Of a DNA stretch of 64,000 nucleotides, positions 38,630 to 50,072 are shown piece after piece. The DNA lies in NCBI GenBank assembly GCA_945902805.1, contig CAMDMZ010000001.1:1-64000 (forward strand), given 5' to 3'. Position 1 is the first letter of the stretch. Each line of letters opens with the position of its first letter. Below the pieces are notes generated by a model, which was not told the origin of the DNA, did no database searches, and saw only the letters and a list, made by a program, of their open reading frames with translations. The translations under genes and the position numbers were made by a program. The DNA is from Propionivibrio dicarboxylicus (GTDB lineage Bacteria > Pseudomonadota > Gammaproteobacteria > Burkholderiales > Rhodocyclaceae).

Positions 38630-39421
38630 TTACAGCGGCTGCACCAGATCGCGATAGGCATGGAAACTAGCATGCCCCAGCCACGGCAAAATAACGAGGA
38701 AACCGAGTAAGCCAGTGGCAAAGCCGAACAGGGAAAACAGCATGATGATTGCGGCCCAGAGCGCCAGCGGCGCCGGGCTCTCGGCCACTGCCGCGAGACT
38801 GGTGGTGAGTGCACACAGCAGGTCGCAGCGGCGATCAACGAGCATCGGCATCGACACCACACTGGCGGCGAACACCAGCGCGGCGATCACACCACCAACG
38901 CCGACGTACGCCAGGAACAGCGTCATGTACTGCGGATTGCGCAAGATCTCGACAATCATATCCACCGGTGCCATGGCCGATCCCTTGTACAGCAGGGCCA
39001 CCATGACCACTGAAACAACCTGCCAGGCTGTGCCAGCGAGCAGGCACAGCAGGCCAAAACCCGCAAGGCCAGAGGGATTGCGCCGCCACGCCAGCATGGT
39101 GTCAATCAATGTAACCGGTTCGCCAGCCAGATGACGACGCGAAAGCTCATACAGCCCGGTCGCAAGGAGAGGCGACACCAGGAGAAATCCGCTGATTGCC
39201 GCCGTAAAGAGATAGGGCAGGCGAGCGGTAATGGTTAGGATCACGGCGCCGGCAACGACGATGCAAAACCCGTAAAAAAGACTCACCCCCGGCTGTTGCC
39301 AGAGGTCGCGCCACCCAGCGCCAAGCCAACGCCAAGGTGCAGCAAAGCCCACGCTGCGCACTACGGGCCGTGACAGGCTAGTAAAAGTCGGTTCTGGCGG
39401 GACGGCGGCGGGCTGATTCAT
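38630..39421 (-). CDS. DUF2189 family membrane protein
   Basis: The 263-residue integral membrane protein has about six hydrophobic helices and the DUF2189 patterns WLGAGWRDLWQQPGVSLFYGF, SPLLATGLYELSRRHLAGEP and LPWLGHASFHAYRDLV. It is of unknown function. The N-terminal cytosolic tail AAVPPEPTF is encoded by dispersed repeat copy 8. ATG 39421 is preferred to the upstream in-frame ATG at 39451. Confidence 0.88.
   Translation of the reverse strand: MNQPAAVPPEPTFTSLSRPVVRSVGFAAPWRWLGAGWRDLWQQPGVSLFYGFCIVVAGAVILTITARLPYLFTAAISGFLLVSPLLATGLYELSRRHLAGEPVTLIDTMLAWRRNPSGLAGFGLLCLLAGTAWQVVSVVMVALLYKGSAMAPVDMIVEILRNPQYMTLFLAYVGVGGVIAALVFAASVVSMPMLVDRRCDLLCALTTSLAAVAESPAPLALWAAIIMLFSLFGFATGLLGFLVILPWLGHASFHAYRDLVQPL
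39383..39407 (+). repeat. Dispersed repeat copy 8 (in frame at N-terminus of DUF2189 protein)
   Basis: The plus strand reads AAAAGTCGGTTCTGG then CGGGACGGCG, with one substitution. The coding strand gives AVPPEPTF. Confidence 0.85.
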
Positions 39422-39437
39422 GGCAGGGGTCTCACGG

Positions 39438-40331
39438 TCAGGCCTGAGCACCCGTGAGACGGGTCAAGGCTTCACGATATTTATCGGCAGTCTTTTGCAG
39501 GATGTCGGGCGGCAGACGCGGGCCTGGCGCTTGTTTGTTCCAGTCCAGAGTTTCGAGGTAATCGCGAACAAACTGCTTGTCGAAGGAAGGCGGACTGATG
39601 CCGACCTTATATTGGTCGGCGGGCCAGAAGCGGGAGGAATCGGGGGTAAGCACTTCATCGATCAAATGCAAACGCCCTTGGGCATCCTGACCGAATTCGA
39701 ATTTGGTATCGGCAATCACAATGCCGCGAACCCGGGCAAACGCGGCTGCTTCGCGATACAGGCGCAAGGTGGTTTCCTTCACCTTGAGCGCCAATTCGGC
39801 ACCAAGAAGTTTTTCCACCGTGGCAAAGTCGATATTCTCGTCATGTTCACCCATCTCCGCCTTAGTCGCCGGAGTGAAGATCGGCTCGGGCAATTGCTGC
39901 GCCATTTTGAGGCCGACCGGTAGCTCGATACCGCACACTTTGCCGCTCGCCTGGTAGTCCTTCCAACCCGAACCAATCAGGTAACCCCGGGCGACCGCCT
40001 CGATTGGCAGCGGGGTCAGACGTTTGACCACCATCGAACGCCCCCGGACCTGTTCGCGCTCGGCTTCTGAGACCACGGCCTCCGGATCAATTCCCGTCAA
40101 TTGATTTGGAATCACATGCGTCAGTTTGCCAAACCAGAAGTTGGCCACTGCGGTGAGCACGGCACCCTTGCCCGGGATCGGATCAGGCAGGATGACATCA
40201 AACGCCGACAGGCGGTCGCTGGTAACGATGAGCAATTTGTCGTCGTCGACGGCGTAGATATCGCGCACCTTGCCGCGCCCGAGAAGCGGCAGGCTGGTGA
40301 TAGAAGATTCGAACACGGTAGGAATAGGCAT
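39438..40331 (-). CDS. purC: Phosphoribosylaminoimidazole-succinocarboxamide synthase
   Basis: PurC (297 aa) performs the SAICAR step of purine synthesis. Motifs are [29 protein letters not shown], the ATP-binding [24 protein letters not shown] and [18 protein letters not shown] 40331 ([10 protein letters not shown]) is the expected start. Confidence 0.97.
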   Translation of the reverse strand: MPIPTVFESSITSLPLLGRGKVRDIYAVDDDKLLIVTSDRLSAFDVILPDPIPGKGAVLTAVANFWFGKLTHVIPNQLTGIDPEAVVSEAEREQVRGRSMVVKRLTPLPIEAVARGYLIGSGWKDYQASGKVCGIELPVGLKMAQQLPEPIFTPATKAEMGEHDENIDFATVEKLLGAELALKVKETTLRLYREAAAFARVRGIVIADTKFEFGQDAQGRLHLIDEVLTPDSSRFWPADQYKVGISPPSFDKQFVRDYLETLDWNKQAPGPRLPPDILQKTADKYREALTRLTGAQA

Positions 40332-40361
40332 GGTGAGACTTTCCAGAGAAGCAGTCTGCAA

Positions 40362-40808
40362 TTATTCTTCGACGAAGCGTTTGGCGTTAGTTTCGCCCTT
40401 ATCTTCACGATAGGGATAGCGAACGTGGCCATAACGAATGATGAGCACCCCAACGGTCAGCAGAAAAATGGCGCCGGCCACCGCCAGCATCCGCCATTCG
40501 TTCATTTCCTTGAGATCGAGAATGAGATAGCGGGCCAAGGCCACCATCGCAATGTAAAGCGGGAAGCGTACCGGCAGCTGGCCGGACTTGAAGTACTGCC
40601 CAATCATGGCGAGCACTTCGAGGTAGAGGAACATCAATAGCAGATCAGCCAGTGCCACGCTGCCACGGCCGACCATGACCATGACTTCCTGATACATCGC
40701 CATCGAGGTTGCAATGGCGATAACCAGCAGGCCAAGATACTCGACAGCATCAAGGGCGCCGCTGAAAAAGCCGCGAATACGGTCAAAGGTGCGAGATTGA
40801 ATGTCCAT
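40362..40808 (-). CDS. psiE: PsiE family membrane protein
   Basis: The 148-residue protein has four transmembrane helices and the PsiE pattern LGLLVIAIATSMAMYQEV, LLLMFLYLEVLAMIGQYFKSGQLPVRFPLYIA. PsiE is phosphate-starvation inducible in E. coli, role unclear. It begins 8 nt after the T-tract of the cbb operon terminator and lacks a clear ribosome-binding site. Confidence 0.88.
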   Translation of the reverse strand: MDIQSRTFDRIRGFFSGALDAVEYLGLLVIAIATSMAMYQEVMVMVGRGSVALADLLLMFLYLEVLAMIGQYFKSGQLPVRFPLYIAMVALARYLILDLKEMNEWRMLAVAGAIFLLTVGVLIIRYGHVRYPYREDKGETNAKRFVEE

Positions 40809-40815
40809 GGCGAAG

Positions 40816-40846
40816 TAAAAAGGCCGCCCCGAATCGGGAGCGGCCT
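40816..40846 (-). terminator. Intrinsic terminator at the end of the fbp-to-fba operon
   Basis: On the minus strand GGCCGCTCCCGA pairs with TCGGGGCGGCC and is followed by TTTTTAC. It lies just after the aldolase stop. Confidence 0.85.
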
Positions 40847-40868
40847 CGCAATTTACCGCAAAACGGCC

Positions 40869-41933
40869 TTACTTGATGATCGCGTTCAATTCGCCCTTCT
40901 TGTAACGCTCGGCCATCGCATCCAGCGAGATCGCGCGGATCTTGCTCGCCTGACCAGCGCAACCAAAGGCCTCGTAACGCGCCTTACATATCTGCTTCAT
41001 CGCCTTGCGAGCTTCGGCAAGGTATTTGCGCGGATCGAAGTTCTTGCGATCCTTGTTGAGGAACTGACGGATAGCGCCGGTGGAGGCCATGCGCAGGTCG
41101 GTGTCGATATTGATCTTGCGTACGCCGTGCTTGATCCCTTCGACGATTTCTTCGACCGGAACGCCGTAGGTGGCGCCCATTTCGCCGCCGTTCTCGTTGA
41201 TGATCTTGAGCCAGTCTTGCGGCACACTGGAGGAACCATGCATCACCAAGTGAGTATTCGGCAAGCGCGCGTGGATTTCCTTGATACGGTCGATGCGCAA
41301 CACAGCGCCTGTCGGCGGACGGGTGAACTTGTAGGCGCCGTGACTGGTGCCGATGGCGATAGCCAGGGCGTCAACACCCGTAGCCTTGACGAATTCGGCC
41401 GCTTCGGTCGGATCGGTCAGGAGTTGATCGTGCGACAGAACGCCTTCGGCACCGTGGCCGTCTTCCTTCTCGCCCATGCCGGATTCGAGCGAACCCAGGC
41501 AACCCAGTTCGCCTTCCACCGACACGCCGATGGCATGAGCGATGTCAACCACGAGACGGGTTGTCTTGGAGTTGTACTCAAAGCTGGCAGGAGTCTTGGC
41601 ATCTTCCAGCAAGGAACCGTCCATCATCACGCTGGAAAAACCGGAGCGCATTGACTGGATACAGATCGACGGGCTGGCGCCATGATCCTGGTGCATGACG
41701 ATAGGCACATTCGGATGCGTTTCGATCGCGGCCTCGATGAGGTGGCGCAGGTAGGGCTCGCCAGCATACTTGCGAGCGCCGGCCGAACCTTGCATGATCA
41801 CTGGGCTATCAGTCTCCTCGGCCGCTTCCATGATGGCCTGGATCTGTTCCAGATTGTTTACGTTGAACGCTGGCAGGCCGTAGCCGTTTTCGGCAGCGTG
41901 ATCGAGCAATTGACGCATGGATACTAAGGGCAT
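40869..41933 (-). CDS. fba: Class II fructose-bisphosphate aldolase (Calvin-cycle subtype)
   Basis: This 354-residue zinc aldolase condenses DHAP with GAP (or erythrose-4-P). Motifs are [16 protein letters not shown] (zinc His), [23 protein letters not shown] and [14 protein letters not shown]. It is the last gene of the fbp-prkB-tkt-gap-pgk-pyk-fba operon. cbbA would be an alternative name. Confidence 0.96.
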   Translation of the reverse strand: MPLVSMRQLLDHAAENGYGLPAFNVNNLEQIQAIMEAAEETDSPVIMQGSAGARKYAGEPYLRHLIEAAIETHPNVPIVMHQDHGASPSICIQSMRSGFSSVMMDGSLLEDAKTPASFEYNSKTTRLVVDIAHAIGVSVEGELGCLGSLESGMGEKEDGHGAEGVLSHDQLLTDPTEAAEFVKATGVDALAIAIGTSHGAYKFTRPPTGAVLRIDRIKEIHARLPNTHLVMHGSSSVPQDWLKIINENGGEMGATYGVPVEEIVEGIKHGVRKINIDTDLRMASTGAIRQFLNKDRKNFDPRKYLAEARKAMKQICKARYEAFGCAGQASKIRAISLDAMAERYKKGELNAIIK

Positions 41934-41965
41934 GCTTGTCTCCTGGACTGTTGGAAATTAGGGAA

Positions 41966-43402
41966 TCAGTTTGATTTACGACGCTCGCCGACTTTAACGA
42001 TTTTCATCGTATTGGTGCCACCAGACTGACCAATGGGCTCGCCGATGGTCAAAATGATCAAATCACCGGGCTTCACCGCACCGGCGAGAATCAATTCCGC
42101 CTCGGCCTCGCGCAACAATTCATCGCGGTCGGTACCGATATAACGCATCAAGAGCGGAATGACACCACGCATGATGGTGACTTTGTGACGAGTGTGCACG
42201 TCAGGCGTAAGTGCATAAATTGGCACACCGCAGTTGAGACGCGACATCCACAAAGCGGTCGAGCCAGACTCGGTGAACGCCGCAATCGCCTTGACCTTGA
42301 GGTGATTGGCAGCGAACAGGGCCGCCATCGCGATCGACTGGTCAATGCGAGTGAATACACGCTGCAGAAACTGGTGATCGAGCCCGACTTCGGCTGACTT
42401 CTCAGCTTCCAGACAGACCCGGACCATTGATTCAACGGTCTGGACAGGGTAATCACCGGCTGCAGTCTCCGCCGACAACATCACGGCATCGGTTCCGTCC
42501 AACACGGCATTGGCGACGTCAGAGACTTCGGCCCGCGTGGGCACCGGGCTGGTGATCATCGACTCCATCATCTGGGTTGCCGTGATCACAAACTTGTTGG
42601 CCTGACGCCCAAGCCGGATGATTTTTTTCTGTAGAGCTGGCACGGCGGCATCGCCTACTTCAACCGCCAAGTCACCGCGAGCCACCATCACACCGTCGGT
42701 ATGATCGAAGATATCTTGCAGATTGGCAATTGCCTCGACGCGCTCGATTTTTGCCACGAGCAGCGCCTTGCTACCAGCCGCATCCAGCAGTTCGCGCGCT
42801 TCACGCATGTCGGCGCCATGTTTCGGGAACGAAACAGCGACATAGTCGACACGCAATCCGGCGGCCGTGATGATGTCCTGCTTGTCCTTGGGCGTCAGTG
42901 CCGGTGCCGACAAGCCGCCACCCTGCTTGTTGATGCCTTTGTTGTTTGACAACACGCCATCATGACGATTCATGCAGTGGATTTCGTTGCCGCTGACCTG
43001 GCTGACATCCATCACGACCCGGCCGTCATCAAACAGCAAGACATCCCCGGCGACCACATCATTGATAAGTTCGGGGTAATCAAGACCGACCCGCGTATCG
43101 TCGCCCAACTTGCACACGGCATCAAGAATGAAGGCCTGGCCCGCTTTGAGCGAAATCTTGTTGTTGGTAAACTTGCCGACACGGATTTTTGGACCTTGCA
43201 AATCCGCCATGACGCCCACGGTACGGCCGGCGGCGCGCATGGCAAGACGCAAAGTCTCCACCCGCTGACGATGGTCATCAGGCGTTCCATGTGAGAAATT
43301 CAGCCGAACAACATCGACTCCGGCTACCACCAGATCGTGCAACACCTGGGGGGAAGAAGAGGCAGGCCCTAATGTAGCGACGATCTTGGTAGCACGTTCC
43401 AT
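41966..43402 (-). CDS. pyk: Pyruvate kinase
   Basis: The 478-residue enzyme makes pyruvate and ATP from PEP. Motifs are TLGPASSSPQVLHDL, VRLNFSHGTPDDH, VMVARGDLAVEVG and ATQMMESMI. It lies 3 nt after pgk, unusual company for a Calvin operon but common in betaproteobacterial cbb clusters. Confidence 0.97.
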   Translation of the reverse strand: MERATKIVATLGPASSSPQVLHDLVVAGVDVVRLNFSHGTPDDHRQRVETLRLAMRAAGRTVGVMADLQGPKIRVGKFTNNKISLKAGQAFILDAVCKLGDDTRVGLDYPELINDVVAGDVLLFDDGRVVMDVSQVSGNEIHCMNRHDGVLSNNKGINKQGGGLSAPALTPKDKQDIITAAGLRVDYVAVSFPKHGADMREARELLDAAGSKALLVAKIERVEAIANLQDIFDHTDGVMVARGDLAVEVGDAAVPALQKKIIRLGRQANKFVITATQMMESMITSPVPTRAEVSDVANAVLDGTDAVMLSAETAAGDYPVQTVESMVRVCLEAEKSAEVGLDHQFLQRVFTRIDQSIAMAALFAANHLKVKAIAAFTESGSTALWMSRLNCGVPIYALTPDVHTRHKVTIMRGVIPLLMRYIGTDRDELLREAEAELILAGAVKPGDLIILTIGEPIGQSGGTNTMKIVKVGERRKSN

Positions 43403-43405
43403 ACT

Positions 43406-44587
43406 TTATCCTTTAGCGCGTTGTTCGAGCATCGCCACTGCGGGAAGGGTTTTCCCTTCCAGATACTCGAGGAAGGCGCCGCCGGCTGTGGAGATATAAG
43501 ACACCTTGTCATAAATGTCGTACTTCTGAATAGCGGCGATGGTGTCTCCGCCACCCGCCAACGTGAATGCCTTGGTCTTGGCGATTGCCATGGCGATGGC
43601 TTTGGTGCCTTCACCGAACTGATCAAACTCGAACACACCGACCGGACCATTCCACACCACCGTCCCGGCCTTCATGATGATGTCGACCAGTTCCTGCGTC
43701 GACTTCGGGCCAATGTCAAAAATCATGTCGTCATCACTAACGGCACCGGCGTCCTTTGACACGGCGGGTTCGGCAGCGTCAAACTTTTTGCCGCAGACCA
43801 CATCCACCGCGATCGGGATGGTGGCGCCACGCGCCGACATCTTCTTCATCAGTGCTTGCGCGGTGGGGACCAGATCGTCCTCACACAGGGATTTTCCGAC
43901 GTTCTTGCCGGATGCCTTGAGGAAGGTGTTGGCAATACCACCGCTGACCACCAACTGCTCGCACTTCTCGGATAGCGCTTCCAGCACCGTAAGCTTGGTG
44001 GAGACCTTCGACCCGCCGACGATAGCTACCATCGGCCGCGCCGGATTGGCCAGGGCCTTGTGCAAGGCTTCAAGTTCCTCGGCCACGAGCAGGCCGGCAC
44101 AAGCCGCCGGGGCAAACTCGGCAACGCCGTAGGTCGATGCTTCGGCACGGTGAGCCGTACCGAAGGCATCCATGACGAAAAGATCGCAAAGTGCCGCATA
44201 TTTCTTTGCAGTTGCTTCGACGTTCTTCTTTTCGCCCTTGTTGAAGCGGCAGTTTTCCAGCAGTACGACTTCGCCGGCGGCAACATCGAAACCACCGTCG
44301 ACCCAGTCCTTGATCACGCGCACTGGCTTACCCAGCTTGGCGGCCATGACATCGGCCACCGGCTTGAGCGAGTTTTCTTCAGCGTAGACGCCCTCTTCCG
44401 GGCGGCCAAGATGCGAAGTAACCATCACCTTGGCGCCGGCTTTGAGGCAGTGTTGGATGGTCGGCATCGACGCCGTGATGCGGGCGTCCGATGTCACCTT
44501 GCCATCTTTGACCGGGACGTTCAGGTCAGCGCGAATAAATACGCGCTTGCCGGCCAAATCAAAATCAGTAAGACGTTTGAACGTCAT
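43406..44587 (-). CDS. pgk: Phosphoglycerate kinase
   Basis: PGK (393 aa) phosphorylates 3-PGA made by RuBisCO. Motifs are [28 protein letters not shown], the nucleotide-binding GGGDTIAAI region and [13 protein letters not shown]. It is 12 nt downstream of gap and 3 nt upstream of pyk. Confidence 0.98.
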   Translation of the reverse strand: MTFKRLTDFDLAGKRVFIRADLNVPVKDGKVTSDARITASMPTIQHCLKAGAKVMVTSHLGRPEEGVYAEENSLKPVADVMAAKLGKPVRVIKDWVDGGFDVAAGEVVLLENCRFNKGEKKNVEATAKKYAALCDLFVMDAFGTAHRAEASTYGVAEFAPAACAGLLVAEELEALHKALANPARPMVAIVGGSKVSTKLTVLEALSEKCEQLVVSGGIANTFLKASGKNVGKSLCEDDLVPTAQALMKKMSARGATIPIAVDVVCGKKFDAAEPAVSKDAGAVSDDDMIFDIGPKSTQELVDIIMKAGTVVWNGPVGVFEFDQFGEGTKAIAMAIAKTKAFTLAGGGDTIAAIQKYDIYDKVSYISTAGGAFLEYLEGKTLPAVAMLEQRAKG

Positions 44588-44599
44588 GATCGCTGATCC

Positions 44600-45631
<1,032 letters not shown>

Positions 45632-47644
45632 TTAGATAACCGACTTCACGGTGGCGACCACGTTCTCGACGGTGAAGCCAAACTCCTTGAACAGCGCGCC
45701 GGCCGGAGCCGATTCGCCAAAACGGTCGAGACCGATAACGGCGCCTTCGAGACCAACGTATTTGTACCAGCCACTCGTTACACCAGCTTCCACCGCCACA
45801 CGAACGACGCCCTTGGGCAGCACGCTTTCACGGTAGGCTTTGTCCTGGCGATCGAAAACGTTGGAACTCGGCATCGACACAACGCGGACGGCAATATCTT
45901 CTTCCGCCAGCTTGGCTTGTGCTTTGAGTGCCAGTTCGATTTCGGAACCGGTCGCGATGATGACTGCGCGGGCCTCGGCGGCATCTGACATTACATAGCC
46001 ACCGCGGCGGATATTCGCCACCTGCTCGGCATCGCGTTTAACGAATGGTAGATTCTGGCGTGACAGGCAAAGGCAGGTCGGGCCATCTTTCCGCTCGACA
46101 CCATTGATCCAGGAGGCCAGCGTCTCGACCGTATCGCACGGACGCCAGACATCCATGTTCGGGATCATGCGCAGTGTAGCGGTCTGCTCAACGGGCTGGT
46201 GAGTTGGGCCGTCTTCGCCGAGGCCAATCGAGTCGTGCGTGAAAACATAGATCACGCGCTGCTTCATCAGCGCCGACATACGCAGTGCGTTACGGGCATA
46301 TTCCGAGAACATCAGGAAGGTGCCGCCGAAAGGTAGCAGGCCACCGTGCAGCGCCATGCCGTTCATGATGTGCGACATACCAAACTCGCGCACGCCGTAA
46401 GAGATGTAGTTGCCGGTCGACTTGCCGGAGACATGCTTGCAACCCGTCCAGTTGGTCAGGTTGGAACCGGTCAGATCGGCGGAGCCGCCAAGGAACTCGG
46501 GTAGAGCTGGGGCCAACGCATTGATGGCAATCTGCGACGCCTTGCGGGTCGCGACAGTTTCACCCTTTTCAATCGTGGCGGCCATCGCCTTGGCAACATG
46601 GTCAGCCCAATGTGCCGGCAAATCACCCGCCATGCGACGCTTGAATTCTGCGGCGAGTGCGGGATGAGCCTTGGTGTAGGCGTCAAACTTGGCCTGCCAT
46701 TCACCTTCCCATGCCTTGCCTTGTGCCTTTTTGTCCCAAGCCGCATACACATCGGCAGGAATCTCGAACGGCGCATGGTTCCAGCCGATGAACTCGCGAG
46801 CAGCGGCGATTTCAGCATCGCCGAGCGGTGCGCCATGTACATCGTGAGTACCAGCCTTGTTCGGTGAACCGAGACCGATAACGGTCTTGCAACAAATCAG
46901 CGAAGGCTTATCGGTGACCGCTTTGGCGGCATCGATGGCTTTCTGTAGAGCAACCGCGTCATGTCCGTCGACGTTAGGCACGACATGCCAGCCATACGCC
47001 TCGAAACGCTTCGGTGTGTCGTCCGTGAACCAACCTTCGACGTGACCGTCGATGGAAATACCGTTATCGTCCCAGAAAGCCGTGAGCTTGCCCAAGCCCC
47101 AGGTGCCGGCCAAAGCGCAGGCTTCGTGCGAAATGCCTTCCATCAGGCAACCGTCGCCGAGGAATGTGTAGGTACGATGATCAACAACTTCATGACCTGG
47201 CTGGTTGAATTCAGCGGCAAGCAGTTTTTCCGCCATGGCCATGCCGACGGCGTTGGTAATCCCCTGCCCGAGCGGGCCGGTCGTGGTCTCGACACCGGCG
47301 GTGTAGCCGTATTCCGGATGCCCTGGGGTCTTGCTGTGCAGCTGACGGAACTTCTTCAGATCATCGATGGACAGATCGTAGCCGGTCAAGTGCAGGAGGG
47401 CATAAATCAACATCGAGCCATGGCCATTCGACAGCACGAAGCGATCACGATTCGGCCACTGCGGGTTGCTCGGATTGTGGCGCATCGTGCGATTCCACAC
47501 CACTTCGGCAATCTCGGCCATACCCATCGGGGCGCCTGGGTGGCCAGAGTTGGCTTTTTGCACAGCATCCATGGCCAGGGCGCGAATCGCGTTGGTCAGC
47601 GGGTTGAATTTGGGTGGCTGCATCTTGTGTCCTTCTGCGGTCAT
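45632..47644 (-). CDS. tkt: Transketolase
   Basis: Transketolase (about 670 aa) moves two-carbon units in the Calvin cycle with thiamine diphosphate. It shows [33 protein letters not shown] (ThDP motif), [18 protein letters not shown] and EFGFTVENV at the end. Two starts are possible. ATG 47644 follows GGGAGACGTAT. ATG 47623 ([15 protein letters not shown]) follows AAGGACACAAG and lacks the first seven residues. Confidence 0.97.
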   Translation of the reverse strand: MTAEGHKMQPPKFNPLTNAIRALAMDAVQKANSGHPGAPMGMAEIAEVVWNRTMRHNPSNPQWPNRDRFVLSNGHGSMLIYALLHLTGYDLSIDDLKKFRQLHSKTPGHPEYGYTAGVETTTGPLGQGITNAVGMAMAEKLLAAEFNQPGHEVVDHRTYTFLGDGCLMEGISHEACALAGTWGLGKLTAFWDDNGISIDGHVEGWFTDDTPKRFEAYGWHVVPNVDGHDAVALQKAIDAAKAVTDKPSLICCKTVIGLGSPNKAGTHDVHGAPLGDAEIAAAREFIGWNHAPFEIPADVYAAWDKKAQGKAWEGEWQAKFDAYTKAHPALAAEFKRRMAGDLPAHWADHVAKAMAATIEKGETVATRKASQIAINALAPALPEFLGGSADLTGSNLTNWTGCKHVSGKSTGNYISYGVREFGMSHIMNGMALHGGLLPFGGTFLMFSEYARNALRMSALMKQRVIYVFTHDSIGLGEDGPTHQPVEQTATLRMIPNMDVWRPCDTVETLASWINGVERKDGPTCLCLSRQNLPFVKRDAEQVANIRRGGYVMSDAAEARAVIIATGSEIELALKAQAKLAEEDIAVRVVSMPSSNVFDRQDKAYRESVLPKGVVRVAVEAGVTSGWYKYVGLEGAVIGLDRFGESAPAGALFKEFGFTVENVVATVKSVI

Positions 47645-47767
47645 ATACGTCTCCCGATCCCAGAAAGCCGAGAATTATCGGCTATTCCGGTCAAACAAAG
47701 CTAGGTGATTGATTATCTTGAACCTGGGCGCTGCAAACACCCAGAAAGCCCTTAGACATTTTGGCAA

Positions 47768-48640
47768 TTAGGCACGCTTGCGATTTTCCATCAGGCGCAA
47801 GACCAAGGGCGTAAAGATCAGTTGCATGGCGAGTTCCATTTTGCCACCGGGCACAACGATGATGTTGGCGCGGGTCATGAAGGAATCATGAATCATGGTC
47901 AGCAAATACTGGAAATCGATTCCCTTGGGATTGGCGAAGCGGATCACAACGAAACTTTCGTCCGCCGTCGGCACCTCGCGGGAAGTGAAGGGGTTCGAAG
48001 TATCGACTGTCGGCACACGCTGAAAGTTCACATGCGTATGCGAGAACTGCGGCGTGATGTAGTTGATGTAATCGGGCATGCGACGCAGGATGGTATCGAC
48101 CACCGCCTCGGTCGAATAGCCACGCTGGTTCTTGTCGCGGTGCAGTTTCTGGATCCATTCGAGATTGACGATGGGCACCACACCAACCAGCAGATCGGCA
48201 TGCTTGGCCACGTTGATCTTGTCGGTTACAACAGCGCCATGCAAGCCTTCATAAAACATCAGGTCGCTACCGCCGGGGACATCTTCCCAAGGCGTAAAGG
48301 TACCAGGATCCTGCTTGTAAGGTGCGGCCTCTTCAGCGTTATGAAGATACTTGCGAACCTTGCCGGTACCGGTCTCGCCATATTTCTTGAACAGGCTCTC
48401 GAGTTCATCGAGCAGGTTGGCGTCCGGGCCAAAATGGCTGAAATGGTTATTGCCGGCCTTGCGCGCCTCTTCCATCGCCGCCTTCATTGAAACGCGATCA
48501 TGACGATGGAAGGAATCGCCCTCGACAATCGCGGCAGTGAGTTTCTCGCGGCGGAAAATGTGCGCGAAGGTACGGGTTACTGTAGATGTACCAGCGCCGG
48601 ACGAACCGGTGATGGCGATGACGGGATGTTTGGCCGACAT
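47768..48640 (-). CDS. prkB: Phosphoribulokinase
   Basis: PRK (290 aa, proteobacterial type) makes ribulose-1,5-bisphosphate, the CO2 acceptor. It has the P-loop AITGSSGAGTSTVTRTF, EGDSFHRHDRVSMK, and DLMFYEGLHGAVV. It is 24 nt downstream of fbp. cbbP is a synonym. Confidence 0.97.
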   Translation of the reverse strand: MSAKHPVIAITGSSGAGTSTVTRTFAHIFRREKLTAAIVEGDSFHRHDRVSMKAAMEEARKAGNNHFSHFGPDANLLDELESLFKKYGETGTGKVRKYLHNAEEAAPYKQDPGTFTPWEDVPGGSDLMFYEGLHGAVVTDKINVAKHADLLVGVVPIVNLEWIQKLHRDKNQRGYSTEAVVDTILRRMPDYINYITPQFSHTHVNFQRVPTVDTSNPFTSREVPTADESFVVIRFANPKGIDFQYLLTMIHDSFMTRANIIVVPGGKMELAMQLIFTPLVLRLMENRKRA

Positions 48641-48664
48641 GAAATTCTCCGGAAAGGTAAAAGC

Positions 48665-49756
48665 TTACTGAGTGCGGAACAGCGAACGGGCCGAAAACAG
48701 TGGTGACTGAAACGCCTCCGGTTCGCTGCCACTGATGTACTCCTGATGATAAGCGGCAATGCGCTCGACCTCGCTCTTCGAGCCGAACATGAACGCAACA
48801 CGCTGATGAATATCGGTCGGCGTCACTTCCATGACGCGGGCACGACCGGTGGTGGAAAGCCCACCTGCTTGCTCGATGATGAAGGAAATCGGATTGGCCT
48901 CGTACAACAGACGCAGACGACCGCCCTTGGCGCGCGTCTTTTCATCCATCGGGTACATGAAGCAGCCACCACGGGTCAGAATGCGATACGTCTCGGCGAC
49001 CAATGAAGCAATCCAGCGCATGTTGAAATCGCGACCACGCGGACCTTCCTTGCCGGCCAGACATTCGGACACATAACGCTTGACTGGCGGCTCCCAGAAA
49101 CGCTCGTTCGAGGCATTGATGGCGAATTCGGAGGTCTCGGTCGGTATGGTCATCTGCGCATGCGTCAGGATGAACTCGCCGATATCGTGATCCAGAGTGA
49201 AAGCATTCGTTCCGTTGCCGGTGGTCAGAACCATTACGGTCGAGGGGCCGTACAGCGCAAAACCGGCGCAAACCTGCTCAACGCCGGGTTGCAGGAAGTC
49301 TTCCAGCTTGGCCTCGGCACCCGGGTTCGGGCTCTTGAGAATCGAAAAAATGGTGCCGACGGTGATATTCACGTCGATATTCGACGATCCATCCAATGGA
49401 TCGAAGGTCATCAGGTATTTGCCGCGCGGATACTGGGCCGGAATCGGGATGATGTCATCCATTTCCTCGGACGCCATACCGGAAAGATGCCCCGACCAAA
49501 GGCTGGTCTTGATCATCACGTCGTTGGAAATCACATCCAGCTTCTTCTGTGTTTCGCCCTGGATATTGACCGCACCGCCATCGCCGCCATGAACGCCCAG
49601 CGTACCGGCCAGTGCGCCCTTGGAAACCGCGTTGCTGATGACTTTACAAGCGGTGGCAATATCGTTCAGCAAACCGGAGAAGTCTCCCGTCGCACCGGCA
49701 ACACGGCGCTGCTCTTCGATAATGAACTGCGTTAGCGTGGTTCGCCCGTCGTGCAT
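48665..49756 (-). CDS. fbp: Fructose-1,6-bisphosphatase class 1
   Basis: FBPase (363 aa) with all metal-binding motifs intact: [50 protein letters not shown]. It is the first gene of the Calvin operon, starts with ATG after TAGGAGG, and has a 5' leader with putative attenuator hairpins. Its paralogue at 16619-17668 has lost these motifs. Confidence 0.97.
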   Translation of the reverse strand: MHDGRTTLTQFIIEEQRRVAGATGDFSGLLNDIATACKVISNAVSKGALAGTLGVHGGDGGAVNIQGETQKKLDVISNDVMIKTSLWSGHLSGMASEEMDDIIPIPAQYPRGKYLMTFDPLDGSSNIDVNITVGTIFSILKSPNPGAEAKLEDFLQPGVEQVCAGFALYGPSTVMVLTTGNGTNAFTLDHDIGEFILTHAQMTIPTETSEFAINASNERFWEPPVKRYVSECLAGKEGPRGRDFNMRWIASLVAETYRILTRGGCFMYPMDEKTRAKGGRLRLLYEANPISFIIEQAGGLSTTGRARVMEVTPTDIHQRVAFMFGSKSEVERIAAYHQEYISGSEPEAFQSPLFSARSLFRTQ

Positions 49757-49878
49757 GATGCCTCCTAGATCAGTTGTATTCTTGACTGCGTCAAAAAGTG
49801 CCCCGCCCCGGTGAGGGGGCGGGGGTAAATTCTGGCTTGCGCCAGAGGAGTGGAGACGCAGGAAACAGGATTACCCCC
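49757..49878 (-). promoter_or_regulatory. Structured fbp leader: putative attenuator
   Basis: On the minus strand, in order, GGGGGTAA (49871-49878) can pair with TTACCCCC (49821-49828), enclosing a TCTGGC-GCAA-GCCAGA hairpin (49831-49846). A 9-bp perfect stem CCCCGCCCC/GGGGCGGGG (49816-49824 with 49801-49809, loop CTCACC) followed by CACTTTTT forms a terminator. The first and last pairings share bases 49821-49824 and cannot coexist. No known riboswitch class was recognised. Confidence 0.55.
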
Positions 49879-49910
49879 GTTTCGATAGAGGCAATCTAAA
49901 CCGATCAAAC

Positions 49911-49948
49911 CATAAGCACCATTCACTTTTTCTTATCTCGTCAATAAG
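49911..49948. promoter_or_regulatory. Putative CbbR operator, fbp / EAL gene intergenic
   Basis: CATAAG (49911-49916), 15 nt, CTTAT (49932-49936), 7 nt, ATAAG (49944-49948). The same architecture and spacing occurs at the cbbR/cbbY and cbbM regions, and the inner CTTAT-N7-ATAAG dyad contains a T-N11-A LysR box. Confidence 0.75.
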
Positions 49949-50072
49949 GCAATCATTTCACGCCACGATACCCATGACAGATGACATTTAGCCAAACGGC
50001 AATCGGCCCCGTTGACGTCATCCGTCGCGGCGAAGATACTTCGCACGCCAAGCTTCACGCTATCTCCTGACT

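Noticed and set aside
47664-47685. Small hairpin (AGCCGA/TCGGCT) just upstream of tkt.
   Set aside because: The six-base stem lacks a T-tract and lies inside an operon, so it is too weak to call a terminator.
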